Positions 1 through 7,973 of a DNA stretch of 64,000 nt are shown in pieces. Position numbers and translations under genes: made by a program. Each line of letters begins with the position of its first letter. Within the stretch, counting starts at the first letter, position 1. The stretch comes from Nocardioides ungokensis. Lineage in GTDB: Bacteria > Actinomycetota > Actinomycetes > Propionibacteriales > Nocardioidaceae. The DNA lies in the NCBI RefSeq assembly GCF_013466985.1, contig NZ_CP059164.1:62001-126000 (forward strand), written 5' to 3'. The notes under the pieces were generated by a model, which worked only from the letters and a program-made list of their open reading frames with translations, searched no databases and had not been told where the DNA came from.

Positions 1-1
1 C

Positions 2-193
2 GTCGACGAGCTCGAGGTCGGGCTGACCGCGGTCGCCGCGCCCATCCACAACGCCCACGGGGACGTCATCGCGTCGATGAGCGTGTCCGGCCCGACCTTC
101 CGGCTGCCCGCCGAGCGGGTCGAGGAGGTGCTCCCGATGCTGGTCGAGGCCGCCGTCGAGGTCTCCCACCGCCTCGGTTGGGGGCACCGCTGA
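2..193 (+). CDS. IclR-family transcriptional regulator, C-terminal fragment
   Basis: The window opens inside this gene; only the last 63 residues are present. They read as the end of an IclR effector-binding domain: VAAPIHNAHGDVIASMSVSGP followed by the amphipathic helix that closes the domain. The DNA-binding half lies left of the window. It sits 171 bp upstream of the choline/betaine operon on the same strand, and that operon and the dimethylglycine operon share a perfect inverted repeat, so this protein is the natural candidate for the factor that binds it. Family assignment is good; the regulatory role is inferred from position. Confidence 0.8.
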   Translation, partial: VDELEVGLTAVAAPIHNAHGDVIASMSVSGPTFRLPAERVEEVLPMLVEAAVEVSHRLGWGHR

Positions 194-261
194 CGCGGTT
201 CGGGCACGCCTCGCGGGGCTCACGCTTCTGCCACACCTTGGTCACGTGTGGCCGCAAGTCC

Positions 262-290
262 TTGACGTGACCCGCCAGTCACAGCATTCT
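262..290 (+). promoter_or_regulatory. Putative sigma-70-type promoter of the betaine operon
   Basis: TTGACG at 262-267 and CATTCT at 285-290 are separated by 17 bases. The same pair of boxes (TTGACA, CATTCT, 18-base spacer) precedes the dimethylglycine operon at 7856-7885, which supports both assignments. The predicted start of transcription is near 297, ahead of the operator repeats. Confidence 0.55.
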
Positions 291-309
291 CGGAATGTTC
301 AGCACTCGC

Positions 310-345
310 GTTGCGAGTGATGGAACAAGTTGCGGATGACGCAAC
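310..345 (+). promoter_or_regulatory. Tandem operator, GTTGCG-N5-CGCAAC
   Basis: Positions 329-345 form a perfect inverted repeat GTTGCG-N5-CGCAAC. An imperfect copy (GTTGCG-N5-TGGAAC) lies exactly 19 bp upstream at 310-326. The perfect form recurs at 7911-7927 before the dimethylglycine dehydrogenase gene. Placement just downstream of the promoter fits repression. The IclR-family gene at the left edge is the likely binder (inference). Confidence 0.6.
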
Positions 346-364
346 AGGGTGTGGAGGGTGGCCC

Positions 365-1834
365 ATGGCGGAGCTCTACGTCGACGGTGCGTGGACCAGC
401 GCGCGGTCCGGGGCGCGCCGTGAGATCCGCTGCCCGGCAGACGGCTCGCTGGTCGGCGAGGTCGACGAGGCGTCCGCCGAGGACACCGCCGCCGCCATCG
501 ACGCCGCCCACCGCGCCTTCCGCGACGGGGCCTGGCCGCGCACCTCCGCGCGGGAGCGCGGCGACCTGCTGCTGCGGGTCGCGGACCTGCTCGAGCGCGA
601 CACGGCCGTCGTCGCCGAGCTCGAGTCCCGCGACACCGGCAAGCGCCTGGTGGAGAGCGAGTACGACGTCGCCGACGTGGTCTCGGTCTTTCGCCACTAC
701 GGCCGGGTCGCGGCCGAGGAGGCCGGTCGGATGGTCGACACCGGCAACCCCGACGTCGTCAGCAAGATCGTGCACGAGCCCATCGGCGTGTGCGGGCTGA
801 TCACCCCCTGGAACTACCCCCTGCTGCAGGTCTCCTGGAAGGTCGCGCCCTGCCTCGCGGCCGGCAACACCTTCGTGCTCAAGCCCAGTGAGATCACGCC
901 CCACACCGCCATCCACCTGATGAAGGTGCTCGAGGAGGCGGGCCTGCCCGCCGGCGTCGGCAACCTCGTCCTCGGCGCCGGTGCCGCCGCGGGAGCACCG
1001 CTCTCGGAGGATCCCCGCGTCGACCTCGTCTCGTTCACCGGCGGCCTCGCCACCGGCAAGGCGATCATGGGTGCCGCGGCCGGCACCGTGAAGAAGGTGG
1101 CGCTCGAGCTGGGCGGCAAGAACCCCAACATCGTGTTCGCCGACGCCGACCGCGCGGTCGCCCTCGACTTCGCGCTGACCGCGGTCTTCCTGCACTCCGG
1201 GCAGGTCTGCTCGGCCGGGGCGCGGCTGCTGGTCGAGGAGTCGATCCACGACGAGTTCGTCGACGCCCTCGTCGAGCGCGCCGGCCGGATCCGCCTCGGC
1301 GGCCCCTTCGACGACAAGGCCGAGACCGGACCGCTGACCAGCGCCGCACACCGCGACAAGGTCGAGCGGTACGTCGCCGCCGGGCTCGCCGAGGGCGCCG
1401 TGCTCCGCTGTGGCGGCACCCGACCCGACGACCCGGCCCTGGCCGACGGCTTCTACTTCCTGCCCACCGTCCTGGACCGCTGCACCAGCGCCATGTCGGT
1501 GACCCAGGACGAGTCGTTCGGCCCTGTCCTCACGGTCGAGACCTTCCGCACCGAGGACGAGGCGGTCGCGATCGCCAACGACAGCATCTACGGCCTCGCG
1601 GGCGCGGTGTGGACCCAGGACGCCGGCCGGGCGGAGCGGGTCGCCGCCGGGCTGCGGATGGGGACGGTCTGGATCAACGACTACCACCCGTACGTGCCCC
1701 AGGCCGAGTGGGGCGGCTACAAGCAGTCCGGGGTGGGCCGCGAGCTCGGGATCGCCGGCCTGGAGGAGTACCGCGAGACCAAGCACGTCTGGCACAACAT
1801 CCGCCCGGCGGTGCAGGGCTGGTTCAAGGAGTAG
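365..1834 (+). CDS. betB: Betaine aldehyde dehydrogenase (NAD-dependent aldehyde dehydrogenase)
   Basis: A 489-residue cytosolic aldehyde dehydrogenase, normal length for the family. The cofactor-site motif ITPWNYP, the general-base region LELGGKNPN and the catalytic cysteine in HSGQVCSAG are all present. It should oxidise betaine aldehyde to glycine betaine, the second step from choline. The start at 365 has a GGAGGG ribosome binding site six bases upstream; in-frame codons further up overlap the operator. Choline dehydrogenase follows after about 30 bp and a betaine importer after that, so the substrate assignment rests on both sequence and operon context. A different aldehyde substrate cannot be excluded. 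Confidence 0.85.
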   Translation: MAELYVDGAWTSARSGARREIRCPADGSLVGEVDEASAEDTAAAIDAAHRAFRDGAWPRTSARERGDLLLRVADLLERDTAVVAELESRDTGKRLVESEYDVADVVSVFRHYGRVAAEEAGRMVDTGNPDVVSKIVHEPIGVCGLITPWNYPLLQVSWKVAPCLAAGNTFVLKPSEITPHTAIHLMKVLEEAGLPAGVGNLVLGAGAAAGAPLSEDPRVDLVSFTGGLATGKAIMGAAAGTVKKVALELGGKNPNIVFADADRAVALDFALTAVFLHSGQVCSAGARLLVEESIHDEFVDALVERAGRIRLGGPFDDKAETGPLTSAAHRDKVERYVAAGLAEGAVLRCGGTRPDDPALADGFYFLPTVLDRCTSAMSVTQDESFGPVLTVETFRTEDEAVAIANDSIYGLAGAVWTQDAGRAERVAAGLRMGTVWINDYHPYVPQAEWGGYKQSGVGRELGIAGLEEYRETKHVWHNIRPAVQGWFKE

Positions 1835-1864
1835 ATCCACGGGGCCGACCCACGAGGAGGGTGC

Positions 1865-3601
1865 ATGAGCGACGACCGGTACGACATCGTCATCGTCGGT
1901 GGCGGCTCGGCCGGGTGCGCCCTGGCCAACCGGCTGTCCGCCGACCCGGCCACCCGCGTGCTCGTCCTCGAGGCCGGCCGGTCCGACTACCGCATCGACC
2001 CGTTCGTCCACATGCCCGCAGCCCTGCCGATCCCGATCGGCAACCGGCTCTACGACTGGAAGTACGAGACCGACCCCGAGCCGCACATGAACGGGCGGCG
2101 CATCTTCCACGCCCGCGGCAAGGTCCTCGGCGGTTCGAGCAGCATCAACGGGATGATCTTCCAGCGGGGCAACCCGATGGACTACGAACGCTGGGGCGCC
2201 GAGCCGGGGATGAAGGAGTGGGACTACCTCCACTGCCTGCCCTACTTCAAGCGGATGGAGCGCGTCCTGCTCGAGGACGGCTCGAGCGGCGCCGACTCCT
2301 GGCGCGGCGGCACCGGGCCGCTGGTCCTCGAGCGCGGCCCGGCCACGAACCCGCTGTTCGGGGCGTTCTTCCAGGCCGCCCAGGAGGCCGGCTACCCGCT
2401 CACCGACGACGTCAACGGCTACCGCCAGGAGGGCTTCGCGAAGTTCGACCGCAACGTCCACCGCGGCCGCCGGCTCTCCGCGGCGCGCGCCTACCTGCAC
2501 CCGGTGAAGTCGCGGAAGAACCTGCGCGTCGAGACGCTCGCGCTCGTCACCGGCGTCCGGTTCCAGGGCAAGCGGGCGGTGGGCGTGGACTACCTGCGTG
2601 GCGGGCGGCTGCGCCGCAGCGTCGCGGCGGGCGAGGTGATCCTCTGCGGCGGCGCCATCAACACCCCCCAGCTGCTCCAGCTGTCCGGCATCGGCGACGA
2701 GACCCTGCTGACCAACCAGGGCGTCGAGCTCGTGCACCACCTGCCCGGCGTCGGCGAGAACCTCCAGGACCACCTCGAGGTCTACATCCAGTACGCCTCG
2801 AAGCAGCCGGTCTCCATCGCGCCCGGGCTGCGGATGCGGGCCCGCCCCAAGATCGCGTACGACTGGCTCGTCCACCGCTCCGGGCTGGGCGCCACCAACC
2901 ACTTCGAGGGGGGCGGCTTCGCCCGCAGCAACGAGGACGTCGACTACCCCAACCTGATGTTCCACTTCCTCCCGGTCGCGATCCGCTACGACGGCTCCGC
3001 GCCGACGGAGGGGCACGGCTACCAGGTGCACATCGGCCCCATGTACGCCGACACCCGCGGCTGGGTGCGGATCCGGTCGAAGGACCCGAAGATGCACCCC
3101 TCGATGCAGTTCAACTACCTCTCCACGCCCAACGACCGGCGGGAGTGGATCGAGGCGGTGCGCGTCGCCCGGGACATCCTCAACCAGCCGGCGTTCGCGC
3201 CGTACAACGACGGCGAGCTCTCGCCCGGCCCTTCGGTCGCCACCGACGACGAGATCCTCGACTGGGTCCGCAAGGACGCCGAGACCGCGCTGCACCCCTC
3301 GTGCACGGCCAAGATGGGCGTGGACGACCAGGCCGTCGTCGACCCGGCCACGATGCGGGTCCACGGCACCGAGGGGCTGCGCGTCGTGGACGCCTCGGTC
3401 TTCCCGTTCGTCACCAACGGCAACATCTACGCCCCGGTGATGATGGTGGCCGAGAAGGCCGCCGACCTGATCGCGGGCAACACCCCGCTCCCGGCCGCCG
3501 ACGTGCCCTACTACCGCTACCGCGACGGCATGCCCCTGTACCCACCCGGCGACAGCCGCAACCCGGCGGGCACCCGCCCCAACCGTGAGGACACGCCATG
3601 A
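1865..3601 (+). CDS. betA: Choline dehydrogenase (GMC-family FAD oxidoreductase)
   Basis: A 578-residue GMC oxidoreductase. The FAD-binding GGGSAGC motif sits near residue 13, the GMC signature [13 protein letters not shown] near residue 90, and the active-site region [13 protein letters not shown] near residue 475. It should oxidise choline to betaine aldehyde, passing electrons to the respiratory chain, and so works directly upstream of the aldehyde dehydrogenase encoded before it. A GAGGAGG ribosome binding site precedes the ATG. The stop overlaps the start of the ABC ATPase gene (ATGA), indicating translational coupling within one operon. Confidence 0.85.
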   Translation: MSDDRYDIVIVGGGSAGCALANRLSADPATRVLVLEAGRSDYRIDPFVHMPAALPIPIGNRLYDWKYETDPEPHMNGRRIFHARGKVLGGSSSINGMIFQRGNPMDYERWGAEPGMKEWDYLHCLPYFKRMERVLLEDGSSGADSWRGGTGPLVLERGPATNPLFGAFFQAAQEAGYPLTDDVNGYRQEGFAKFDRNVHRGRRLSAARAYLHPVKSRKNLRVETLALVTGVRFQGKRAVGVDYLRGGRLRRSVAAGEVILCGGAINTPQLLQLSGIGDETLLTNQGVELVHHLPGVGENLQDHLEVYIQYASKQPVSIAPGLRMRARPKIAYDWLVHRSGLGATNHFEGGGFARSNEDVDYPNLMFHFLPVAIRYDGSAPTEGHGYQVHIGPMYADTRGWVRIRSKDPKMHPSMQFNYLSTPNDRREWIEAVRVARDILNQPAFAPYNDGELSPGPSVATDDEILDWVRKDAETALHPSCTAKMGVDDQAVVDPATMRVHGTEGLRVVDASVFPFVTNGNIYAPVMMVAEKAADLIAGNTPLPAADVPYYRYRDGMPLYPPGDSRNPAGTRPNREDTP

Positions 3602-4698
3602 CCCAGACCGAGAACAGGCCCCAGGCCGAGAACGCGGCACCGGAAGGGACTGACCTCGCGCTGCGCGTCGAGTCCCTCTGGAAGATCTTCGGCCCGCGTG
3701 CCGACAAGATCATCGGCACGCCCGACGCCGATCTCTCGCGCGCGGACCTCAAGCGCAAGACCGGCTGCGTCGTGGGTGTCCGCGATGTCTCCTTCGAGGT
3801 GGCCCCGGGAGAGGTCTTCGTCGTGATGGGTCTCTCCGGTTCGGGGAAGTCGACGCTGGTGCGGTGCCTGACCCGCCTGATCGAGCCGACCGCCGGGAAG
3901 GTGGAGGTCGGCGGCGTCGACGTCAGCAACGCCTCGGAGAGCCAGCTGCGCGACCTGCGCCGCCACCACGTCTCGATGGTCTTCCAGCACTTCGGGCTGC
4001 TCCCCCACCGGCAGGTGATCGACAACGTGGCCTACGGCCTCGAGGTCCGCGGCATGGGCCGCAAGGAACGCCGCGCCAAGGCCGAGGAGGTCGTAGGTCT
4101 GGTGGGCCTCGACGGCTACGAGCGGTCCTACCCCGACCAGCTCTCGGGTGGCATGCAGCAGCGGGTCGGGCTCGCGCGCGCCCTCGCCGGCGACCCGGAC
4201 ATCCTGCTCTTCGACGAGCCGTTCTCGGCCCTGGACCCCCTGATCCGGCGCGACATGCAGAACGAGGTCATCCGGCTCCATCACGAGCTCGGCAAGACGA
4301 TGGTCTTCATCACCCACGACCTGCAGGAGGCGCTCAAGCTCGGTGACCGGATCCTGATCATGCGGGACGGCGCCCTCGTCCAGCTCGGGACCCCGGACGA
4401 GGTGGTGGCCGCCCCCGCCGACGACTACGTCCGCGACTTCACCTCCGAGGTGCCGCGCTCCCACGTGCTCACGCTGCGCTGGGTGATGCGCGAGCCCCGC
4501 GACGACGACTCGCTCGAGGGCCCGGTGATGTCCCCGGACACGATCGTGCGCCAGGCGGCCCGGGCCGCGCTGGCCTCCGACCACCCGGTTCGGGTCATGG
4601 AGGAAGGACGGCTGATCGGGATCGTCGACGACGACGCCATCCTGCGGATGGTCGTCGCGGAGACGGACGCTCCGGACGAGGACGGTGTCCCGGCATGA
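3598..4698 (+). CDS. proV: Glycine betaine/proline ABC transporter, ATP-binding subunit
   Basis: A 366-residue ABC ATPase. Walker A is GLSGSGKST (about residue 80), the signature is [15 protein letters not shown], Walker B is [12 protein letters not shown] and the H-loop is in FITHDLQEA. The C-terminal ~90 residues resemble the CBS-type regulatory extension of ProV/OpuAA proteins. It energises import of glycine betaine or related quaternary amines. It overlaps both neighbours by four bases (choline dehydrogenase upstream, permease downstream), a tight operon. Substrate is inferred from the family and from the choline-oxidising enzymes beside it. Confidence 0.88.
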   Translation: MTQTENRPQAENAAPEGTDLALRVESLWKIFGPRADKIIGTPDADLSRADLKRKTGCVVGVRDVSFEVAPGEVFVVMGLSGSGKSTLVRCLTRLIEPTAGKVEVGGVDVSNASESQLRDLRRHHVSMVFQHFGLLPHRQVIDNVAYGLEVRGMGRKERRAKAEEVVGLVGLDGYERSYPDQLSGGMQQRVGLARALAGDPDILLFDEPFSALDPLIRRDMQNEVIRLHHELGKTMVFITHDLQEALKLGDRILIMRDGALVQLGTPDEVVAAPADDYVRDFTSEVPRSHVLTLRWVMREPRDDDSLEGPVMSPDTIVRQAARAALASDHPVRVMEEGRLIGIVDDDAILRMVVAETDAPDEDGVPA

Positions 4699-6776
4699 CC
4701 GCCGTCGTCACCGCCCCCCGGGCCGCGCGCCATCGCCCGGCCGTGGTCGAGATGGTCATCGAGCACGCGCGGCTGTGGGCGCTCTTCCTCGTCGTGGTCG
4801 TGTGGGTCGCCATCTGGGCGGTCACCCAGGGCCAGGACACCCTGGCCCTCAGCGCGTCGGCCATCACCGACACCCACCGCCAGCTGCAGGACGCCAGCAA
4901 CTGGGTCGAGGACGCGGCCTCGTCGGGGTCCAGCGTCTGGGTCAACGCCGCCAACAACTTCGCCGACTGGATCAACTCCGTCTTCGAGTGGCTCCAGCAC
5001 ATCTTCACCGTGCCGGAGTTCCCGAGGCCGCTGCCGCAGATCGGCTGGCTCGGCACGATCGCGCTCGCCGCACTGGTCACCTTCGCCGTCGCGGGATGGC
5101 GCAGCCTGCTGCTCGTCGTCCCGTCGTTCCTGGCCTTCGGCTTCCTCGGCTACTGGACCGACTCGATCGACCTGCTGCTGGTCACCGGGATCGCCGTCGT
5201 GATCGCCGCCGCGGTCGGCATCCCGTTGGGGCTGTGGATGGGGCACAGCAAGGTGGTGACCGCGATCGTCACCCCGGTGCTCGACTTCATGCAGACGATG
5301 CCGTCGTTCGTCTACCTGCTGCCGATCAGCATCCTCTTCGGCATCGGAGCCGCCGCGGCGATCATCGTCACCCTGATCTACGCCACCCCGCCGGTGGTGC
5401 GCATCACTGCGCACGGCATCCGCACCCTGCCGGCCGGAGTGATGGAGGCGACCGCGTCGATGGGCCAGAGCCGGCGCCAGCGCCTCACCAAGGTCGAGCT
5501 GCCGCTGGCCAAGCGCACCATCATCGTCGGGATCAACCAGACGATGATGGCGGCGCTGTCGATGGCCACGATCGCGGCGTTCATCGACGGCCCCGGGCTC
5601 GGTCAGCCGGTCCTCGACGGCCTCAAGCGAGGCCAGCTCGGCACGTCGTTCGTGGCGGGCATCGCCATCGTGATCATGGCGATCATGCTGGACCGCACCA
5701 CCACGGCGGCCAGCGTCCGTTCCGAGCAGGCCAGCCGGGCCGACCAGGCCCACACCGCCCTGCGCCGCGGCGCGCTGGGAGCCGGCGCGATCGGGACCCT
5801 GGTCGCGCTCTACCTGTCCCACAACTACGTGTGGGCCAACGAGTTCCCGAGCAGCCCCGACCTGGGCACGCCCATCCGGAACAAGGTCGACGACTTCGGC
5901 CAGTGGCTGCTCACCGACGTCTCCAGCCTGACCACCTCCATCGAGACCACCTTCACCGAGAAGTTCCTCAACCCCGTGCAGAGCCTGATCGCCGAGTCGC
6001 CGTGGTACGTCACCGCGGCCGCGTTCGCGCTGATCGCCGTGATCGTGGGCGGGATGCGCGCCTTCCTGTTCACCGTCGTCTGCCTGGCCGGCATCTACTA
6101 CCTCGACCTGTGGAACTTCGCGATGATCACCCTCACCTCGGTGCTGGTGGCGACGGCGATCGTGGTCCTCCTCGCCGTCGTCGTCGGGGTCTGGATGGGC
6201 CGGAGCCGGGTGGTGGACCGCATCATCAGGCCGTTCCTCGACGCCGGCCAGACGATGCCGCCGTTCGTCTTCCTGATCCCGATCTTCATCCTCTTCGGCC
6301 CCAACCGCTTCACCGCGATGGTCGCGGGCATCATCTACGCCGCCCCTGTCGCCATCAAGCTGGTCGCGGACGGCATCCGCGGGGTGTCCACGGAGACCGT
6401 CGAGGCGGCCGAGTCGTCGGGCACCAACAAGTGGCAGATGATCACCAAGGTGCAGCTGCCGATGTCGCGCGGGTCGCTGCTGCTCGCCACCAACCAGGGG
6501 CTCCTCTACGTGCTGTCCATGGTCGTCATCGGCGGCATGGCGGGAGCCGGGGCGCTCGGCTTCGACATCGTGCACGGCTTCCGCAACTCCAGCTACGTCG
6601 GCCGCGGACTGGCCGCCGGCATCTCGGTCGTGCTGCTCGGGATCATGCTCGACCGGATCACGACGTACGGCGCGGAGCGTGCTCAGCGGTCCCAGGACTC
6701 GTCCGGCCGCACCGCCGCCCGGTGGCGCAAGGTGTTGCGCCTGTCGCCGGCGCCCCAGGGTCTCGCACACGGGTAA
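4695..6776 (+). CDS. proW: Glycine betaine ABC transporter, tandem-fused permease
   Basis: A 693-residue membrane protein, about twice the usual ProW length, because it contains two permease domains in one chain. Each half has its own EAA loop: [20 protein letters not shown] near residue 250 and [20 protein letters not shown] near residue 570. Each is preceded by similar [14 protein letters not shown] / [14 protein letters not shown] segments. Most ProW-type systems use a homodimer of a one-domain permease; here the two halves are covalently joined and have diverged, so the pore can be asymmetric. It lies between the ATPase gene (4-bp overlap) and the binding-protein gene. Confidence 0.85.
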   Translation: MTAVVTAPRAARHRPAVVEMVIEHARLWALFLVVVVWVAIWAVTQGQDTLALSASAITDTHRQLQDASNWVEDAASSGSSVWVNAANNFADWINSVFEWLQHIFTVPEFPRPLPQIGWLGTIALAALVTFAVAGWRSLLLVVPSFLAFGFLGYWTDSIDLLLVTGIAVVIAAAVGIPLGLWMGHSKVVTAIVTPVLDFMQTMPSFVYLLPISILFGIGAAAAIIVTLIYATPPVVRITAHGIRTLPAGVMEATASMGQSRRQRLTKVELPLAKRTIIVGINQTMMAALSMATIAAFIDGPGLGQPVLDGLKRGQLGTSFVAGIAIVIMAIMLDRTTTAASVRSEQASRADQAHTALRRGALGAGAIGTLVALYLSHNYVWANEFPSSPDLGTPIRNKVDDFGQWLLTDVSSLTTSIETTFTEKFLNPVQSLIAESPWYVTAAAFALIAVIVGGMRAFLFTVVCLAGIYYLDLWNFAMITLTSVLVATAIVVLLAVVVGVWMGRSRVVDRIIRPFLDAGQTMPPFVFLIPIFILFGPNRFTAMVAGIIYAAPVAIKLVADGIRGVSTETVEAAESSGTNKWQMITKVQLPMSRGSLLLATNQGLLYVLSMVVIGGMAGAGALGFDIVHGFRNSSYVGRGLAAGISVVLLGIMLDRITTYGAERAQRSQDSSGRTAARWRKVLRLSPAPQGLAHG

Positions 6777-6802
6777 CCACCACTCAACGAAGGGTCAACC
6801 AC

Positions 6803-7792
6803 ATGAGAGTCAAGCGCACGCAAGCGGTGCTTGCTGCAGTGGCAGCCGCGATGGCACTCACGCTCAGTGCGTGCGGGGGCGGCTCCATCCAGAACGCCAA
6901 GCAACCGGCCGGCAGCAAGGACTGTGGCGACCTGAACATGGCCGTCAACCCCTGGGTCGGCTACGAGGCCAACGCCTACGTCGTGGGATACATCGCGCAG
7001 ACCAAGCTGGGCTGCACGGTCAACTACAAGGACCTCGACGAGCAGGTCTCCTGGAAGGGCTTCGGCAACGGCACGGTCGACGTGGTCATCGAGAACTGGG
7101 GCCACCCCGAGCTGCAGAAGAAGTACATGGCCAGCAAGGGCGGCGACGGCACGGCCGTGGATGCCGGCCTGACCGGCAACGACGGCGTGATCGGCTGGTA
7201 CGTGCCGCCGTGGATGAAGGACAAGTACCCCGACATCACCGACTGGCACAACCTGAACAAGTACGCCAGCCTGTTCAAGACTCCCGAGTCCGGTGACCTC
7301 GGCACGTTCTACGACGGCGATCCCGGCTTCGTCACCAACGACGAGGCGCTGGTGAAGAACCTCAACCTCAACTACAAGGTGGTCTTCACCGGCAGCGAGA
7401 CCGCGCTCATCGAGGCCTTCCGCAAGGCGGAGGAGAACAAGACCCCGATGATCGGCTACTTCTACGAGCCGCAGTGGTTCCTCGCCGAGGTGCCGCTGGT
7501 CAAGGTCAACCTCCCGAAGTACACCCCCGGGTGCGACTCCGACCCGACCAAGGTCGCCTGCGACTACCCGCCGTACCCGCTGAACAAGGTCGTCTCGAAG
7601 GACTTCGCCGACTCCGGCAGCCCGGCGTACACGCTGGTGAAGAACTTCAACTGGAACAACGACGACCAGAACCTCGTGGCGAAGTACATCGCCCAGGACC
7701 AGATGGACCCGGAGGAGGCGGCGAAGAAGTGGGTCGACGCCAACCAGGACAAGGTCAACGCCTGGCTCAAGGGAACCGGCGTGACCTCGTGA
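6803..7792 (+). CDS. proX: Glycine betaine ABC transporter substrate-binding lipoprotein
   Basis: A 329-residue secreted binding protein. The N-terminus is a lipoprotein signal (MRVKRTQAVLAAVAAAMALT followed by LSAC), so the mature protein should be lipid-anchored at the outer face of the membrane. The body resembles OpuAC-type receptors and is rich in Trp and Tyr (NPWVGYEAN, IENWGHPEL, GWYVPPWM), consistent with the aromatic cage that holds quaternary ammonium groups. An AAGGG ribosome binding site lies about ten bases before the ATG. It is the last gene of the first operon; a strong hairpin follows. Confidence 0.85.
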   Translation: MRVKRTQAVLAAVAAAMALTLSACGGGSIQNAKQPAGSKDCGDLNMAVNPWVGYEANAYVVGYIAQTKLGCTVNYKDLDEQVSWKGFGNGTVDVVIENWGHPELQKKYMASKGGDGTAVDAGLTGNDGVIGWYVPPWMKDKYPDITDWHNLNKYASLFKTPESGDLGTFYDGDPGFVTNDEALVKNLNLNYKVVFTGSETALIEAFRKAEENKTPMIGYFYEPQWFLAEVPLVKVNLPKYTPGCDSDPTKVACDYPPYPLNKVVSKDFADSGSPAYTLVKNFNWNNDDQNLVAKYIAQDQMDPEEAAKKWVDANQDKVNAWLKGTGVTS

Positions 7793-7839
7793 CCACCTGA
7801 GCCATCTGATCACGGGGGCTCCGAGGGCCCCGCACATTC

Positions 7840-7875
7840 GTGCCCGGCCGGGCCATTGACACCCCGGCCGGGCAC
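7840..7875. terminator. 13-bp perfect hairpin, probable terminator of the betaine operon
   Basis: GTGCCCGGCCGGG (7840-7852) and its exact complement (7863-7875) flank a ten-base loop. There is no T-tract, as is common in high-GC actinobacterial terminators. The loop contains the TTGACA that I read as the -35 box of the next operon, so the structure may serve both units. Confidence 0.5.
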
Positions 7876-7885
7876 GACTCATTCT
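7856..7885 (+). promoter_or_regulatory. Putative promoter of the dimethylglycine operon
   Basis: TTGACA (7856-7861) and CATTCT (7880-7885) with an 18-base spacer. It matches the promoter at 262-290 box for box. The -35 lies within the loop of the hairpin at 7840-7875. Confidence 0.5.
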
Positions 7886-7910
7886 AGGGTTGTCTCGCAT
7901 CGTGCATTGC

Positions 7911-7927
7911 GTTGCGTCAGACGCAAC
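7911..7927 (+). promoter_or_regulatory. Operator, GTTGCG-N5-CGCAAC
   Basis: A perfect 6-5-6 inverted repeat identical in both half-sites to the one at 329-345, 26 bases beyond the -10 box. A weaker, degenerate copy may lie 19 bp upstream (7892-7908), which is the same spacing as in the first operator. It places both operons under one regulator. Confidence 0.6.
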
Positions 7928-7973
7928 AAGGTCCATCATTCCCCCCATCGACACCAGCACCTCGGAGAGGCTC

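Noticed and set aside
311..364. Upstream in-frame starts for betaine aldehyde dehydrogenase (311, 320).
   Set aside because: They would put both operator repeats inside the coding region and lack a ribosome binding site; ATG 365 has GGAGGG at good spacing and begins the family-conserved sequence.
299..3640. A 1113-codon open frame on the minus strand opposite the choline genes, and similar long frames (for example 16496-21016 and 7917-10931).
   Set aside because: They mirror well-recognised plus-strand genes in very GC-rich DNA, have low-complexity Val/Arg/Asp/Gly composition and match no family.
7890..7973. Upstream start for the dimethylglycine dehydrogenase gene.
   Set aside because: It would translate the operator; the extra 28 residues are not family-like and ATG 7974 has GGAGAGG.
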